Assembly (NCBI GenBank): GCA_001899635.1
Contig: MKVQ01000037.1
Span: 1-64,000, forward strand
Source: Myxococcales bacterium 68-20
GTDB taxonomy: Bacteria > Myxococcota_A > Polyangia > Polyangiales > Polyangiaceae
DNA: 64,000 bases
Direction of reading: 5' to 3'
Shown: in pieces, positions 46,950 to 55,838 of the stretch
Layout: each line of letters begins with the position of its first letter
Numbering within the stretch: the stretch's first letter is position 1
The notes under the pieces: model-generated
Seen by the model: the letters and a program-made list of their open reading frames with translations, nothing else
What the model was told of the DNA's origin: nothing
Database searches by the model: none
Program-made: the position numbers and the translations under genes

Positions 46950-47360
46950 TCAGCTCGCGCCGCGCGCCACCGCGCGGCCGAGGTGGTCGAGGGCGCCGGC
47001 GACCGTCGTGGCGAGCGCACAGACGGGCTCCTCCCCCGCCGCCTCGTAGACGAGGTAGTCGTGCGCGATCACGTCGTAGCGCGCGAGGTGCCTCACGTGC
47101 CTGACGACGCAACCGTCGCCGAGGTCGAGCGCGGCCACGAGAATCACGCGCTCCGTGCGCTCGAGCGGCTTTCCGAACCGCGCCATCACGGCAGCGAGCG
47201 CTCCGTCCGGAAGCGTGAACGAGCCCGCGCCGGACATGATGCCGAGCGTCCCGTCCTGCGCGACGAGGAAGACAGGGTCGAGGCCACCGTCGGAACGCGT
47301 CGTCTCGTGGATCTTCAGCGTGCGAGAAACCTCGTCCCGATCCCGTTCGTCCGGCGCCAT
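46950..47360 (-). CDS. Conserved-type hypothetical protein
   Basis: A 136-residue protein from ATG 47360; upstream in-frame extension has biased composition and is rejected. It shows alternating beta/helix character (FLVAQDGTLGIMSGAGSFTLPDGALAAVM, RVILVAALDLGDGCVVRHVRHL) and no signal or membrane segment. I recognise no family. It sits 92 bp before the ABC-F gene in the same direction and 129 bp after the IgGFc operon in the same direction, with no clear coupling to either. Confidence 0.6.
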   Translation of the reverse strand: MAPDERDRDEVSRTLKIHETTRSDGGLDPVFLVAQDGTLGIMSGAGSFTLPDGALAAVMARFGKPLERTERVILVAALDLGDGCVVRHVRHLARYDVIAHDYLVYEAAGEEPVCALATTVAGALDHLGRAVARGAS

Positions 47361-47490
47361 GGCGGTGGAGTTTGAGCAGAACATCGGGAGGGACGGAAGA
47401 GCATGGCCTCGTCGTTCCCTTCCCGCTTCGAGCGGACGCCCCGCCACGCCCTCGATCATTCGATGGTGCGACGGGACGAGAGGAGCTCCG

Positions 47491-49344
47491 TCACTTGACC
47501 GCTGCGAGCGGCGTCTCGACGAGCTTCCGCTGGGCCGATCCGCCCGGGTAGGCGTAGCTGGCGTACTGGTCCCAGCCCCACAACGTCGCGGTGAACGCCC
47601 CATCGCTCTTCATCCGCTGCAGGCCCTTCTGGCACACGCTCGTGCCGAAGGAATCACCGGAGCCGCCCCGGCGCGAGAGGTTGACTCGGACGAACTCGTA
47701 CTCGCCTCTCGTTCCGATGGGCCGGAATCCGGTGAGGTTGCCGGCGCACTCGAGCCAGACATCCTTGAACTGACCGCCCGTCTTCGCCCGCACGACGACG
47801 AGCGAGGTCTCCGCGTACGTCGGGTCGGCGAAGAAGCTGTATGAGCTCAGGTATTGGCGTGCCGGGACGATGTTCACGAACTCCGGATCACCCTGCCCTC
47901 CGTAGGACTTCGCATTGCGGAAGTCTCCGTTCCCTCCGGTCATGTGAGCGGAGAGGTAGATCGGATGCTCGACGTCCTGCGTGCGGACGACGAACGCATC
48001 CCCCGTCCCGGAGTGGAACGTCACGATCTCGCCGGCGTTCATCGTCGTAGGTGCCCCCGGAGGGACCGCGGGGTCGTAGTCGAGCCGCGTGCCGTCCCGC
48101 GCAGCGACGATGCGATAGGGCACCAGCTCGTGCTCGTTCCCTGCACGCGGCCGGTAGGCCACGCCGACGTATTCGGATCCCCACTGCTCGAACGCGGGAA
48201 TCTGCTGCCCGAGGATATCGCAGGCGGTGGCCGTCGTCGGAATGTCCGCACAAGAATGGCCACCGAAGACCGTCGTCGGCTTGGTCGAAGAGACGATGCT
48301 CCCCGAGAGCTCCTCGTCCTGGACGAATTGCAGGTGTTGGCCTCTGTCCAGCTTGTACGTTAGCGGATGCCGCGCCCGACCGCCTTTGAGGATGTCCCCG
48401 TTCTGGACGTCGCGCGTCGGAACGATCGTCACTTCGGTGTCGTCTTCGGAGGCGACGATCTGAGCGCCGGGGCCCCCTGAGGCCCCCGCTTCCCAGCCAT
48501 TGACGATCATGTGCTCCTTCGCCCACGTCGCGACGGGCAGCAGGAGAGTCGCCGAGGGAGCAAAGCCCGAGGCGCCACCGAACGGGTACATCGCGGTGAG
48601 CGCCACCGGGACGTTCGTCTTCATTCGGAACGACGAGCCGATCCCGGTGCCGCCCGTCAGGCGGTTGGCCAACATGCCAGGGACCACTCCGCTCGGACAA
48701 GCGACGTAGTTGATGGTCCACGAAGGTGTGCGAGGCATGTCCGGTGAGGCATCGGAGAGGAAGAGGATCACGCTCTCCCCGGGGGCGATCGGCCCGCTGT
48801 GCGGGAACAGCTCCTCGCTGCCCGGCTCCGTCCGAAACATCGCCTTCGAGATGTCGAGCGACTTACCTTCGAGCTCGATCACGACGTCGGCGGGTTGAAT
48901 CGACGTGTTGACGATGAACGTCGCATAACAAGACGGGGGCAAGGTCTTGGTGTACTGCGGCGGCTGGAAATAGAACTCGCAGCCGTTCGAGCTCCGATCC
49001 GCTGCCGCCGCCTCGCAGGGCGCCTGGCATGCCCCGGCCCCGCATGCGAGCGTGGGCCCGCACGTCTCGACGACCGCTCCCGAACAGGCCTCGATCACCG
49101 AGCGTCCGTCGAGCGAGCACTGGAGGCGGCAGTCCGGAGCGTCCACGGCGGCGGCAGCGTCGGAGGCGACCTCGAAGCTCCGCTCCTTGCCGTCGAACGC
49201 GTCCCTGTCATTCCCGCATGCGCCGATGCACGCGGCACAGACGGAGAGCCCGACGAGGGCGGCGACCAATCCGCCACCGAAATCCCACTTCGGCGAAGGA
49301 CCGGAGCTCGTCTGCGGGTGGCTCCTACGTCGCGAGCGATTCAT
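47491..49344 (-). CDS. IgGFc-binding-domain lipoprotein, last gene of the ECF operon
   Basis: A 617-residue protein starting at ATG 49344. The Arg-rich N-terminus leads to a hydrophobic segment and a Cys-containing lipobox-like end (CAACIGACGNDRD, about residues 36-48). A short Cys-rich region (CRLQCSLDG to GAGACQAPC) precedes a large IgGFc-binding-type domain (about 120-600) with FYFQPPQY, FGGASGFAPSATLLLPVATW, PTTVFGGHSCADIPT and the terminal WDQYASYAYPGG. In animals this domain occurs in mucin-like FCGBP; in myxobacteria its role is unknown but points to adhesion or a surface assembly. The ATG overlaps the RCC1 gene stop (ATGA). Confidence 0.85.
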   Translation of the reverse strand: MNRSRRRSHPQTSSGPSPKWDFGGGLVAALVGLSVCAACIGACGNDRDAFDGKERSFEVASDAAAAVDAPDCRLQCSLDGRSVIEACSGAVVETCGPTLACGAGACQAPCEAAAADRSSNGCEFYFQPPQYTKTLPPSCYATFIVNTSIQPADVVIELEGKSLDISKAMFRTEPGSEELFPHSGPIAPGESVILFLSDASPDMPRTPSWTINYVACPSGVVPGMLANRLTGGTGIGSSFRMKTNVPVALTAMYPFGGASGFAPSATLLLPVATWAKEHMIVNGWEAGASGGPGAQIVASEDDTEVTIVPTRDVQNGDILKGGRARHPLTYKLDRGQHLQFVQDEELSGSIVSSTKPTTVFGGHSCADIPTTATACDILGQQIPAFEQWGSEYVGVAYRPRAGNEHELVPYRIVAARDGTRLDYDPAVPPGAPTTMNAGEIVTFHSGTGDAFVVRTQDVEHPIYLSAHMTGGNGDFRNAKSYGGQGDPEFVNIVPARQYLSSYSFFADPTYAETSLVVVRAKTGGQFKDVWLECAGNLTGFRPIGTRGEYEFVRVNLSRRGGSGDSFGTSVCQKGLQRMKSDGAFTATLWGWDQYASYAYPGGSAQRKLVETPLAAVK

Positions 49345-50738
49345 GGCAGCACCACTTCCTGCGGTACCAGGCTCGGCACTCGCATCTTTCCATTGCCGAG
49401 TTGTCCGTAATAGTTCGCCCCCCAGCAAAACACTTTGCCGTTCGTCAGGAGCGCGCAGGTGGTGTCCGCCGTGGTCTTCACCTCGGCCGCGGGCTCGGGA
49501 AGGCCCTCGACCTTCACGGCTTCGAACGCGTACTCCTTCGTCCCGTCGCCAGCCTGGCCGCTCGCGTTGTTGCCCCAGCAGTACACGGAGCCGGACGCTC
49601 CCACGGCGCACCACCGCTGCGGTTGCACGATCGAGTCGCCGAGCTCGGCGACGAACATGCTGCGCGTCGTGGCAATCCGAACGATCGGCTCAGGGGCCAC
49701 GACCGGCGTCGGAAGGGCGCGAACGTAGATCGGAGAGGCGATCGCCTGGCCCCAGCAGTAGCCGATGCCAGCGACCGTCGCACAGGCCGTGTCGCTGGTC
49801 ATGTCGATCGACGAGATCCCGCCGAGGGCGATCGGCAAGGGCTGCGGATCGGGCGAGAGCGACGAGACGCGCGCGAGCGGAGGATTCGCTCCCCAGCTCA
49901 ACGTCACTCCGTCCTCACGGATCACGAAGACGGCCTTGCCGACGGCGATGTCGCGTATCGGCGCGCCGGACGGGACGCCGATCGCTCGCGGCGGGAGAAC
50001 CGAGAACGAAGCGGCGACGTCGAACGGCGCGACCACGCCGGAGGTGTTCCGGCCCCAGCAGAGAACGCCGTCGTCGACGACTGCGCACCCGACGTCGCTT
50101 CCCATCCCCACGCGCGTCGCCGGCGGCAGCGCGAGCTTCAGCGGCGTGCGCTCGGTGGTCGCCGCGCCGGCATCGTTACGGAGGAACGGCCCCGTCCCCC
50201 AGCACCACACGGCCCCGCTCGTGTCGAGCGCACACGTGTGATCGAGCTGGGCGACATCCGACAGCCCGACGACGCGCTCCGCGATGGCGCTGTCTGCCGT
50301 GCCGGCGTCACTACCACGCCCCAGCTGTCCGGCCGCGTTCGCGCCCCAGCACGCCACCGTGCCGTCGTCGAGAAGTACGCAGTACCCCTGGCTGCGATCG
50401 AAGTCGGTGGGCGCTCGCGTCGTCACGAGCGACTTGGCGCACGGAGCGGATGCACAGACGACCGGCAACGGACCTCCGTCGAACGGCGCCGCGTCACGCA
50501 CCGGCACGGGAGAAGCGTCGGCCGCTCCGCCATCGAGCACCGCGGCGTCCTCGGTCGTCGCCGACGCCTCCCACCCCGCGTCGCCCGGCTCGCTCTCTCT
50601 CGTGTCGTCGTCACTCGAGCAGCTCGCGACTGCACCGCCCGTCGCGCAGGCGGTCATGAGCAATACCGCGGCGGATGAATACCGCCCGATCGCTGAACTA
50701 CGATCAAGGAGTCGTCTTGTGGAGCGCATAGCGAACAC
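49341..50738 (-). CDS. RCC1-repeat lipoprotein
   Basis: Up to 465 residues. A hydrophobic N-terminus ends at a Cys (AVASCSSDDD), making a lipoprotein likely, followed by an Asp/Ser-rich linker and a seven-bladed RCC1-like propeller. Repeats of C-W-G-x-N-x-x-G-Q-x-G are visible: ACWGANAAGQLGRG, YCWGNNASGQAGDG and FCWGANYYGQLGNG. It should be an envelope-displayed protein-interaction scaffold. The stop overlaps the next ATG (ATGA). Its ATG at 50738 overlaps the upstream lipoprotein gene by 35 bp; a downstream start (about 50708, TTG) would remove most of the overlap, so the exact start is uncertain. Confidence 0.85.
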   Translation of the reverse strand: MFAMRSTRRLLDRSSAIGRYSSAAVLLMTACATGGAVASCSSDDDTRESEPGDAGWEASATTEDAAVLDGGAADASPVPVRDAAPFDGGPLPVVCASAPCAKSLVTTRAPTDFDRSQGYCVLLDDGTVACWGANAAGQLGRGSDAGTADSAIAERVVGLSDVAQLDHTCALDTSGAVWCWGTGPFLRNDAGAATTERTPLKLALPPATRVGMGSDVGCAVVDDGVLCWGRNTSGVVAPFDVAASFSVLPPRAIGVPSGAPIRDIAVGKAVFVIREDGVTLSWGANPPLARVSSLSPDPQPLPIALGGISSIDMTSDTACATVAGIGYCWGQAIASPIYVRALPTPVVAPEPIVRIATTRSMFVAELGDSIVQPQRWCAVGASGSVYCWGNNASGQAGDGTKEYAFEAVKVEGLPEPAAEVKTTADTTCALLTNGKVFCWGANYYGQLGNGKMRVPSLVPQEVVLP

Positions 50739-52011
50739 CGATCGCCCAGAGGTTGGTATTGGACGTGCCGCGAACTTGGTATATCGGCCGACCGAGCGGC
50801 GCCCCGGTCAGCGAGACCGTCGACACTTCGTACGCACCGCCGTCGAAGACGCCGGTGCCGCGAAGCACCACGCCCATTCCCCCCAGCCACAGGTTGCCTC
50901 CCTCGACCGAGAGCGAGTTCAACCCGGCGGAAGCGGCCGTCGTCGGGACTGGAGCGAGGGCAACCGAGTAGCTGTCCTCGTCCGCCGAGATCCTGACCAC
51001 GTCCCGAGCCCCCTTGAGAGCGACGAGCTCGTTCGGCGCCAGCGCTTGAATGTCCGTCAGCCAGCCGTCGATTCCTCCGATCAGCGGAACCCCCGCTCGC
51101 GCGGTGCACGGCATGTTGAAGCTCCCGATCGCGCCGTCCGCGACGCGCTTGTAACCGGCGGCGGTCTTGCGCACGAGGATCGCGCAGCCGGCGAAGGATC
51201 CGGCGCGTCCCCCGGAGAACCAGACGTCGTCGGCGCTCGTCCCGGCTGCGCCGAGGATGTGAAGCTGCTCCATCGGACCGCTGGTATCGGAGGCGACGTA
51301 CTCCGCGACCCACTCCGGCGCGCCGCCGTCGAGGCTGGTCCAGTGGAAGATCGTGTTCTTGAACCAAGCGTAGACGTCGTCGCGGCTCGTCCCCCACACC
51401 CCGAGCGCGGGGTAACGCGAGCCGTTGTTGAGCCTCCAGTACGACGGGTTTCCGTCGTCGGGATCGACGCTGGTGCTGCTGTTCGCGAGCCGGTGGCGTG
51501 TCCACGACCAAGCCGTCGCGGGCGGCACGGGGCGCGTTCCGTGAACGACGTAGCCGGGAGAGACGCCGTAGTAGAGCTCGTTCTCGTTCGGCATCCAGAG
51601 CTTGCCGACGAACCGGCCGAGCCCCGACTCGTTCTGGGTGCCGTCGTCGATGTACCTCCACTTGGCCTCGGCGTCGGTCCACTCGAGGACCTTCACACCG
51701 AGTGTCGGGCTCTCGGCGACCGACAAGGCACGTCCGGACAGCGGCCAGATGTCCTTCATCAGGAGATCCGGGTCGGGGAGCGACGTCACGCACCACCCCG
51801 CCTGGCTGCACTTCGGCCCGTCGACGACCGCCGCTTCCTCGGCCGCGTCGGCTTCGAGCGTGCCGCCGTCCGGGATCACGGTCTCGCCTCCGTCCGCATC
51901 GGGCCGCGGTGTCGTCTCGTCTTTGTCGTCGCCCGACGCCGCGCAAGCAACGGCCGCGAGGGCGAGGGCGAGGGCGACCGGTCCGAAAGCGAGGATGAAC
52001 GAAGCCCTCAT
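50704..52011 (-). CDS. Propeller-type lipoprotein of the ECF operon
   Basis: A 435-residue protein from ATG 52011. A lipoprotein signal (LALALAAVAC, Cys about 23) and an Asp/Glu-rich linker precede a beta-propeller-like domain with loosely spaced repeats such as GTSRDDVYAWF, GTSADDVWFSGGRAG and GGNLWLGGMGVVLRGTG. It is similar in plan to the upstream lipoprotein gene product but clearly diverged; the two could be ancient paralogues. Probably a surface-facing binding protein. ATGA overlap with the upstream gene, so translation is coupled. No catalytic motif seen. Confidence 0.78.
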   Translation of the reverse strand: MRASFILAFGPVALALALAAVACAASGDDKDETTPRPDADGGETVIPDGGTLEADAAEEAAVVDGPKCSQAGWCVTSLPDPDLLMKDIWPLSGRALSVAESPTLGVKVLEWTDAEAKWRYIDDGTQNESGLGRFVGKLWMPNENELYYGVSPGYVVHGTRPVPPATAWSWTRHRLANSSTSVDPDDGNPSYWRLNNGSRYPALGVWGTSRDDVYAWFKNTIFHWTSLDGGAPEWVAEYVASDTSGPMEQLHILGAAGTSADDVWFSGGRAGSFAGCAILVRKTAAGYKRVADGAIGSFNMPCTARAGVPLIGGIDGWLTDIQALAPNELVALKGARDVVRISADEDSYSVALAPVPTTAASAGLNSLSVEGGNLWLGGMGVVLRGTGVFDGGAYEVSTVSLTGAPLGRPIYQVRGTSNTNLWAIGVRYALHKTTP

Positions 52012-53210
52012 GGCTTTCCTCCAAGCGAGAGAATCACGCCTTTGCCACCGATCCAGACGTGGCCCGGTGCGGCCACCCAGACGGTCGTGAGGTTGGGCCG
52101 ATCGTTGCCGAGCCCGGCGACCTTCACGCGAGACCAGCTCTTGCCGTCGTAGTGAAGGACGACCCCCGCATCGCCGACGGCCCAAACATCGGAAGACGAC
52201 GAGCCCCAGACCGCGTTGAGATCCACGTTCGTCGGGACACCGGAGACGATCTCCCAGAGGGAGGGATCCCCGGTGTAGTGGCGAATCACTCCCGTTGCGC
52301 CGACGGACCACGCGTCGGTCGCGGACGCTGCCCAGACGCCGTTGAGCGCATTCCAGGTCTGGCTGTTGAACGCCTTGGCGCTCGGCGCGGCGCTCTCGGC
52401 GTTCGAGACGCGGATCGTCGTTCCCGCCGGCCCCACCGCCCAGAGCTCGTTGGCCGATTCCCCGTGGATCCCGTAGACCTGACCGCACCCGAGGGTCGAG
52501 CAGACGCTCGCCGGTATGCCGGTGCCGCCCTCGAACGCCGTCGGCGACGATTGCCGGATGCGCCAGAGGCCGCCGACCCCGAACGAGTTCGTGCCCTTCG
52601 TGGCGCACCAGAGCCACTCCGAGCCCGGCGCTGCCCATGCGGACAAGAGCAAGGCCGTCGTGGGGAGCTGCCCGGGGGGATACGTCGGGGACACGACCGT
52701 CCACCCACCATCGGAGGGTCCGGCGCCGCCATCGGGGATCTCGACACCGCGCGCGTAGACGTACTTGAGCACTCCGAGCGAGACCTCGGAGGAGTCGCGC
52801 AGCCAGAGGGCTCGCATCGTCTCGTAGCTGCCGGGATCCGAGACGGACCACGACGTACCGTCGAAGTGGGCGAGCGCACCGACTGCCCCGGCGGCCCAGA
52901 TGTCGCTCGCGGAACGGCCGCGAATGACGTTGATCGACGTCCGAGGGTCGAGCGCCCCGCCTGGCCTGTTCGGATCGAACGGCCCGTTCGGGCAGAGAAC
53001 GTCCGCCGTGCACGTCTCGGGGAAGTACTCGCAGTCGGCACACGGGCCCGCGTCGACCTCACCCGCCTCGGCGTCGAGCCCGCCGTCGTCTGGAGCTGCC
53101 GCGTCGGGGACGCGAGACTCGCGAGGAGGCTCCTCGTAGGAATCGAGGACCGCGCTCGCCGACGTGCACGCCGTGACCCCCAGAGCGAAGAGCAGCCAAC
53201 CCAATTTCAT
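52008..53210 (-). CDS. W-x-V-G-repeat beta-propeller lipoprotein of the ECF operon
   Basis: A 400-residue protein from ATG 53210. The signal ends at a lipobox VTAC (Cys about 15), then an Asp/Ala/Glu-rich linker with several Cys. The domain has clear propeller repeats built on D-x-W-x-x-G-x-x-G-x-x-x-H-Y-D-G-x-S-W: SDIWAAGAVGALAHFDG, NELWAVGPAGT, TDAWSVGATGVIRHYTG, SDVWAVGDAGVVLHYDG and HVWIGGKGVI. Such repeats occur in secreted myxobacterial proteins of unknown role. Both ends overlap neighbours by ATGA, so it is locked into the operon. The upstream in-frame extension (to 53315) is rejected. Confidence 0.82.
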   Translation of the reverse strand: MKLGWLLFALGVTACTSASAVLDSYEEPPRESRVPDAAAPDDGGLDAEAGEVDAGPCADCEYFPETCTADVLCPNGPFDPNRPGGALDPRTSINVIRGRSASDIWAAGAVGALAHFDGTSWSVSDPGSYETMRALWLRDSSEVSLGVLKYVYARGVEIPDGGAGPSDGGWTVVSPTYPPGQLPTTALLLSAWAAPGSEWLWCATKGTNSFGVGGLWRIRQSSPTAFEGGTGIPASVCSTLGCGQVYGIHGESANELWAVGPAGTTIRVSNAESAAPSAKAFNSQTWNALNGVWAASATDAWSVGATGVIRHYTGDPSLWEIVSGVPTNVDLNAVWGSSSSDVWAVGDAGVVLHYDGKSWSRVKVAGLGNDRPNLTTVWVAAPGHVWIGGKGVILSLGGKP

Positions 53211-54436
53211 CGCGCGACCTCTCCCGCGTCTCGGCCCTCGGTGGCGCACGGCTCGACCACACACTCGCCGCCGACGCACGCCTGCCCCGCAATCGCATCG
53301 CAGACTCGGCCGCACGCCCCGCAGTTCGCGGGATCGCTATTGGCGTTCACCTCACAGCCGTCGGCCTCGTTCCCGTTGCAATCGGCCCAGCCCTTGATGC
53401 ACTCCAGGTTGCACATGCCGTACGAGCAGATGCCGACGCTGTTCGGTCCAACGCTCGACCGGCACGGGATACCGCACGCGCCGCAGTTCTTCCGATCCGT
53501 GGCGAGGTCCGCACACTCGCCCTTGCAGACGTTGCCGACGCATTGGGTGGCGCAGAACGTCTTGCCCGCGGGGCACATGCACTGGGGAGTACCGCTGAGG
53601 TCGAGCCTGCACTCCTGCCCCGCCCCGCACGCGTTCCCGCAGCCGCCGCAGTGCTCGGCCGAGAGGAAGTCGGCTTCGCACCCATTGAGCTTGTCGCCGT
53701 CGCAATTACCGAAATTCGGGCGACACTTCAGCGCCCCACACTGGCCGTCGAAGCACCCGTAATAGGTATTCGCGTATTGAACTCCCCCGTCACCGTTGGG
53801 ATCACAGACCCTGCCGCAGGCGCCGCAATTGGAGTCATCGCTCCTCGCCTTGACGCAACGGAGCGTGGGCGTCGTGCAGAGCAAGTCGTCACCCTTGCAG
53901 CCGCATCCGACGTCGCCGACGATCGGCGAGCGCTGCACGCACGGCTTGGCCTGGTCCGCACACTTGTTCCCGCACGCGCCGCAGTGCTCGTTGTTCGTCG
54001 GGGTGGTCTCACAACCGTTGTCGGGGACGCCATCGCAGTCGAGCGACACGGGCTGGGACTTGCACTGCAGCATGCAGCGGCCCTCGACGCACTCGTAGTA
54101 CTCGCGACTGGTCTCCGACGGACATACGGCGCCGCATGCGCCGCAGTTGTTCCGATCCGTCAGCAAGTCCACGTCGCACAGGAACGGCGAGCTCGGGCAG
54201 GTCGTGCGTCCCGCCGGGCACTTGTTCGAGGGACAGTACGCGGTGAGCTCGACTGCGGCCTCGGGGGCCTCGGCGTCGGGAGGAGCGACGAAGGTCGGCG
54301 TGTCGTCGTCGCCGTCGGCCGAGAGCGAGTCACCGAGCACTCGCTCGCCGCGTGAACAGCTCGCGGCGCCCGCGGTGAGCACGACGATCCCGAGGAGCAA
54401 TCGTCCGAAGACACGGTGCGGCTTCGTCGACCTCAT
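53207..54436 (-). CDS. Cys-rich lipoprotein with N-C-G-A-C-G repeats
   Basis: A 409-residue protein from ATG 54436. A lipoprotein signal (GAASC, Cys about 27) is followed by an Asp/Pro-rich linker and a domain of at least six short Cys-rich repeats with the pattern N-C-G-A-C-G-x2-C (NNCGACGAVC, EHCGACGNKC, SNCGACGRVC, EHCGGCGNAC, KNCGACGIPC, ANCGACGRVC), each with C-x-x-G-x-C partners. Many disulfides are expected, so it functions outside the cytosol, probably as a rigid stalk or adhesion module. ATGA overlaps tie it to genes on both sides. Confidence 0.85.
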   Translation of the reverse strand: MRSTKPHRVFGRLLLGIVVLTAGAASCSRGERVLGDSLSADGDDDTPTFVAPPDAEAPEAAVELTAYCPSNKCPAGRTTCPSSPFLCDVDLLTDRNNCGACGAVCPSETSREYYECVEGRCMLQCKSQPVSLDCDGVPDNGCETTPTNNEHCGACGNKCADQAKPCVQRSPIVGDVGCGCKGDDLLCTTPTLRCVKARSDDSNCGACGRVCDPNGDGGVQYANTYYGCFDGQCGALKCRPNFGNCDGDKLNGCEADFLSAEHCGGCGNACGAGQECRLDLSGTPQCMCPAGKTFCATQCVGNVCKGECADLATDRKNCGACGIPCRSSVGPNSVGICSYGMCNLECIKGWADCNGNEADGCEVNANSDPANCGACGRVCDAIAGQACVGGECVVEPCATEGRDAGEVAR

Positions 54437-55206
54437 TGCGAGCTCTCCTGCGACTCGAGCGAACGAACGATGCCCTCGACCCGCCGGCTGTAGAGCTCGG
54501 CAGGATGGGTGCTCAAGAAGGCTTCACCCAGCCTCCGTGCCTCGGCGACGTCGCCGGCCTTGGCGAGCGCGGAGACGCGCAACACCGTCGCCTCCTCCCT
54601 GAACGCCGGCTCCGGGTAACGTCGCTTGTACTCGTCGAGCACCGTGAGAGCGGCGCGAGGATCACCTTGGCGGAGCCGCGTCCGCGCGGAGTCGATGAAC
54701 GCCATCTGCTCGCCGAGCGAGACCTCGTCCAAGACAGGCTTCTTCGCGACGGAGCGCGCGGGCGGGGCCGCCGAGGGCACAGCCACCGGAACCGAGGGCA
54801 AGTCGTCGGCGGTGACGACGGGGACGGCCGCGACCGTGCCGGCAGGCGACGGCGCCGGCGGCGCCTCGAGACGATCCGCCCCGTCGCCCACGCTCACCGG
54901 GACGGCTTTCGACACGTCATGGGGCTCGCCCACCGGGCCCGACGAACGCGATGAGACGTAGTCGAAGGCACCGACCGATGCAGCCGCGAGCGCGAGCACG
55001 CCGAGCCCCTTCGCCAGCGGGAGCTTCCATCCCGGCATTGCGGCGGGAGGCGCTGCCTCGGTCGGGGCAATTGCGGTGCCCCACTGAACGAGCGCCCGAA
55101 ACTTCTCTTCGGGCATCTCGTCGGCGGCGGCAGACGCGAGGAGGCGCTGTTCGATCTCCGTGCCGCCTGCGTCTCGAAGACGGGTCATGTGTTTCTCGGA
55201 GCTCAT
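54433..55206 (-). CDS. Single-pass membrane protein, putative anti-sigma factor with TPR-like periplasmic domain
   Basis: A 257-residue protein from ATG 55206. An N-terminal cytosolic part (about 1-63), one transmembrane helix (about 65-85, LAKGLGVLALAAASVGAF), a Pro/Ala/Ser-rich periplasmic linker and a TPR-like C-terminal domain (about 175-250: FIDSARTRLRQGDPRAALTVLDEYKRRYPEPAFREE). It follows the ECF gene by an ATGA overlap, the usual place of an anti-sigma factor, and has the right topology. The His-x3-C-x2-C zinc motif of classical ZAS anti-sigma factors is absent. Assignment as anti-sigma is inference from position and topology. Confidence 0.7.
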   Translation of the reverse strand: MSSEKHMTRLRDAGGTEIEQRLLASAAADEMPEEKFRALVQWGTAIAPTEAAPPAAMPGWKLPLAKGLGVLALAAASVGAFDYVSSRSSGPVGEPHDVSKAVPVSVGDGADRLEAPPAPSPAGTVAAVPVVTADDLPSVPVAVPSAAPPARSVAKKPVLDEVSLGEQMAFIDSARTRLRQGDPRAALTVLDEYKRRYPEPAFREEATVLRVSALAKAGDVAEARRLGEAFLSTHPAELYSRRVEGIVRSLESQESSQ

Positions 55207-55820
55207 GTCTGTTTCACCTTGCGTGCGGCCAGCTGACGGAATTCTTCGCGCGCGCGGCGCAGTCGCGATGCTGCGGTTCCAACCGGGATGCCCACGTATT
55301 CGGCGATCCGAGGCGCGCTCAGCTCCTCGAACTCGTGGAGGACGAAGACCACGCGGAGGTCGTCGGGCATCTCGTCGAGGATCTCGTCGAGCAGCCGGCG
55401 CGCGTAGCGGCGGTCCAGGAGATCGTCCGCGGTCGGAGCGGGATCCGAGAGCGCCTGCACGTCGTCGTCCTCGAGCGGCCGCTCCGGCTTGCGGGCCAGA
55501 CGCCGCCGCGCGTGAGCGCTGACGTTCAGCGCGGTGCGGAAGAGGAAGGCCTTCTCCGCGCCGGGCTGGATCTCGTGGAGACGTTCGGCAGCGACGAGGA
55601 AGACCTGCTGGATCGCGTCGTCGAGCGAGGCCTCGGGCACCCCCAACCTGCGGAGGGACTGCCAGAGGAAGCGCCCGTGCGCCTCCACGAGCGCACGGAA
55701 CCTCATCGTGTCAGCCGAGCGCCGAGCGCCGAGAGGCCGCGGCTCGTCCGCTGCTGCGGGCAGCGCAAGGACCGGTAACAGCGAGCTTTCACCGCGCACC
55801 CTGCAGAATTCCCGGGGCAC
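55203..55820 (-). CDS. ECF RNA polymerase sigma factor heading the surface operon
   Basis: A protein of 205 residues from ATG 55820, or 167 from ATG 55706, where sigma region 2 begins (RFRALVEAHGRFLWQSLRRLGV). Region 2 continues with SLDDAIQQVFLVAAERLHEI and the -10-binding helix; region 4 is at the C-terminus (MPDDLRVVFVLHEFEELSAPRIAEYVGIPVGT...SRLRRARE). No regions 1 or 3, as expected for the ECF group. It probably drives its own operon and possibly the upstream outer-membrane-type gene. Its stop overlaps the next ATG (ATGA). The longer start leaves only 18 bp to the upstream gene. Confidence 0.9.
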   Translation of the reverse strand: MPREFCRVRGESSLLPVLALPAAADEPRPLGARRSADTMRFRALVEAHGRFLWQSLRRLGVPEASLDDAIQQVFLVAAERLHEIQPGAEKAFLFRTALNVSAHARRRLARKPERPLEDDDVQALSDPAPTADDLLDRRYARRLLDEILDEMPDDLRVVFVLHEFEELSAPRIAEYVGIPVGTAASRLRRAREEFRQLAARKVKQT

Positions 55821-55838
55821 CTGCCATCGATCACCGAT

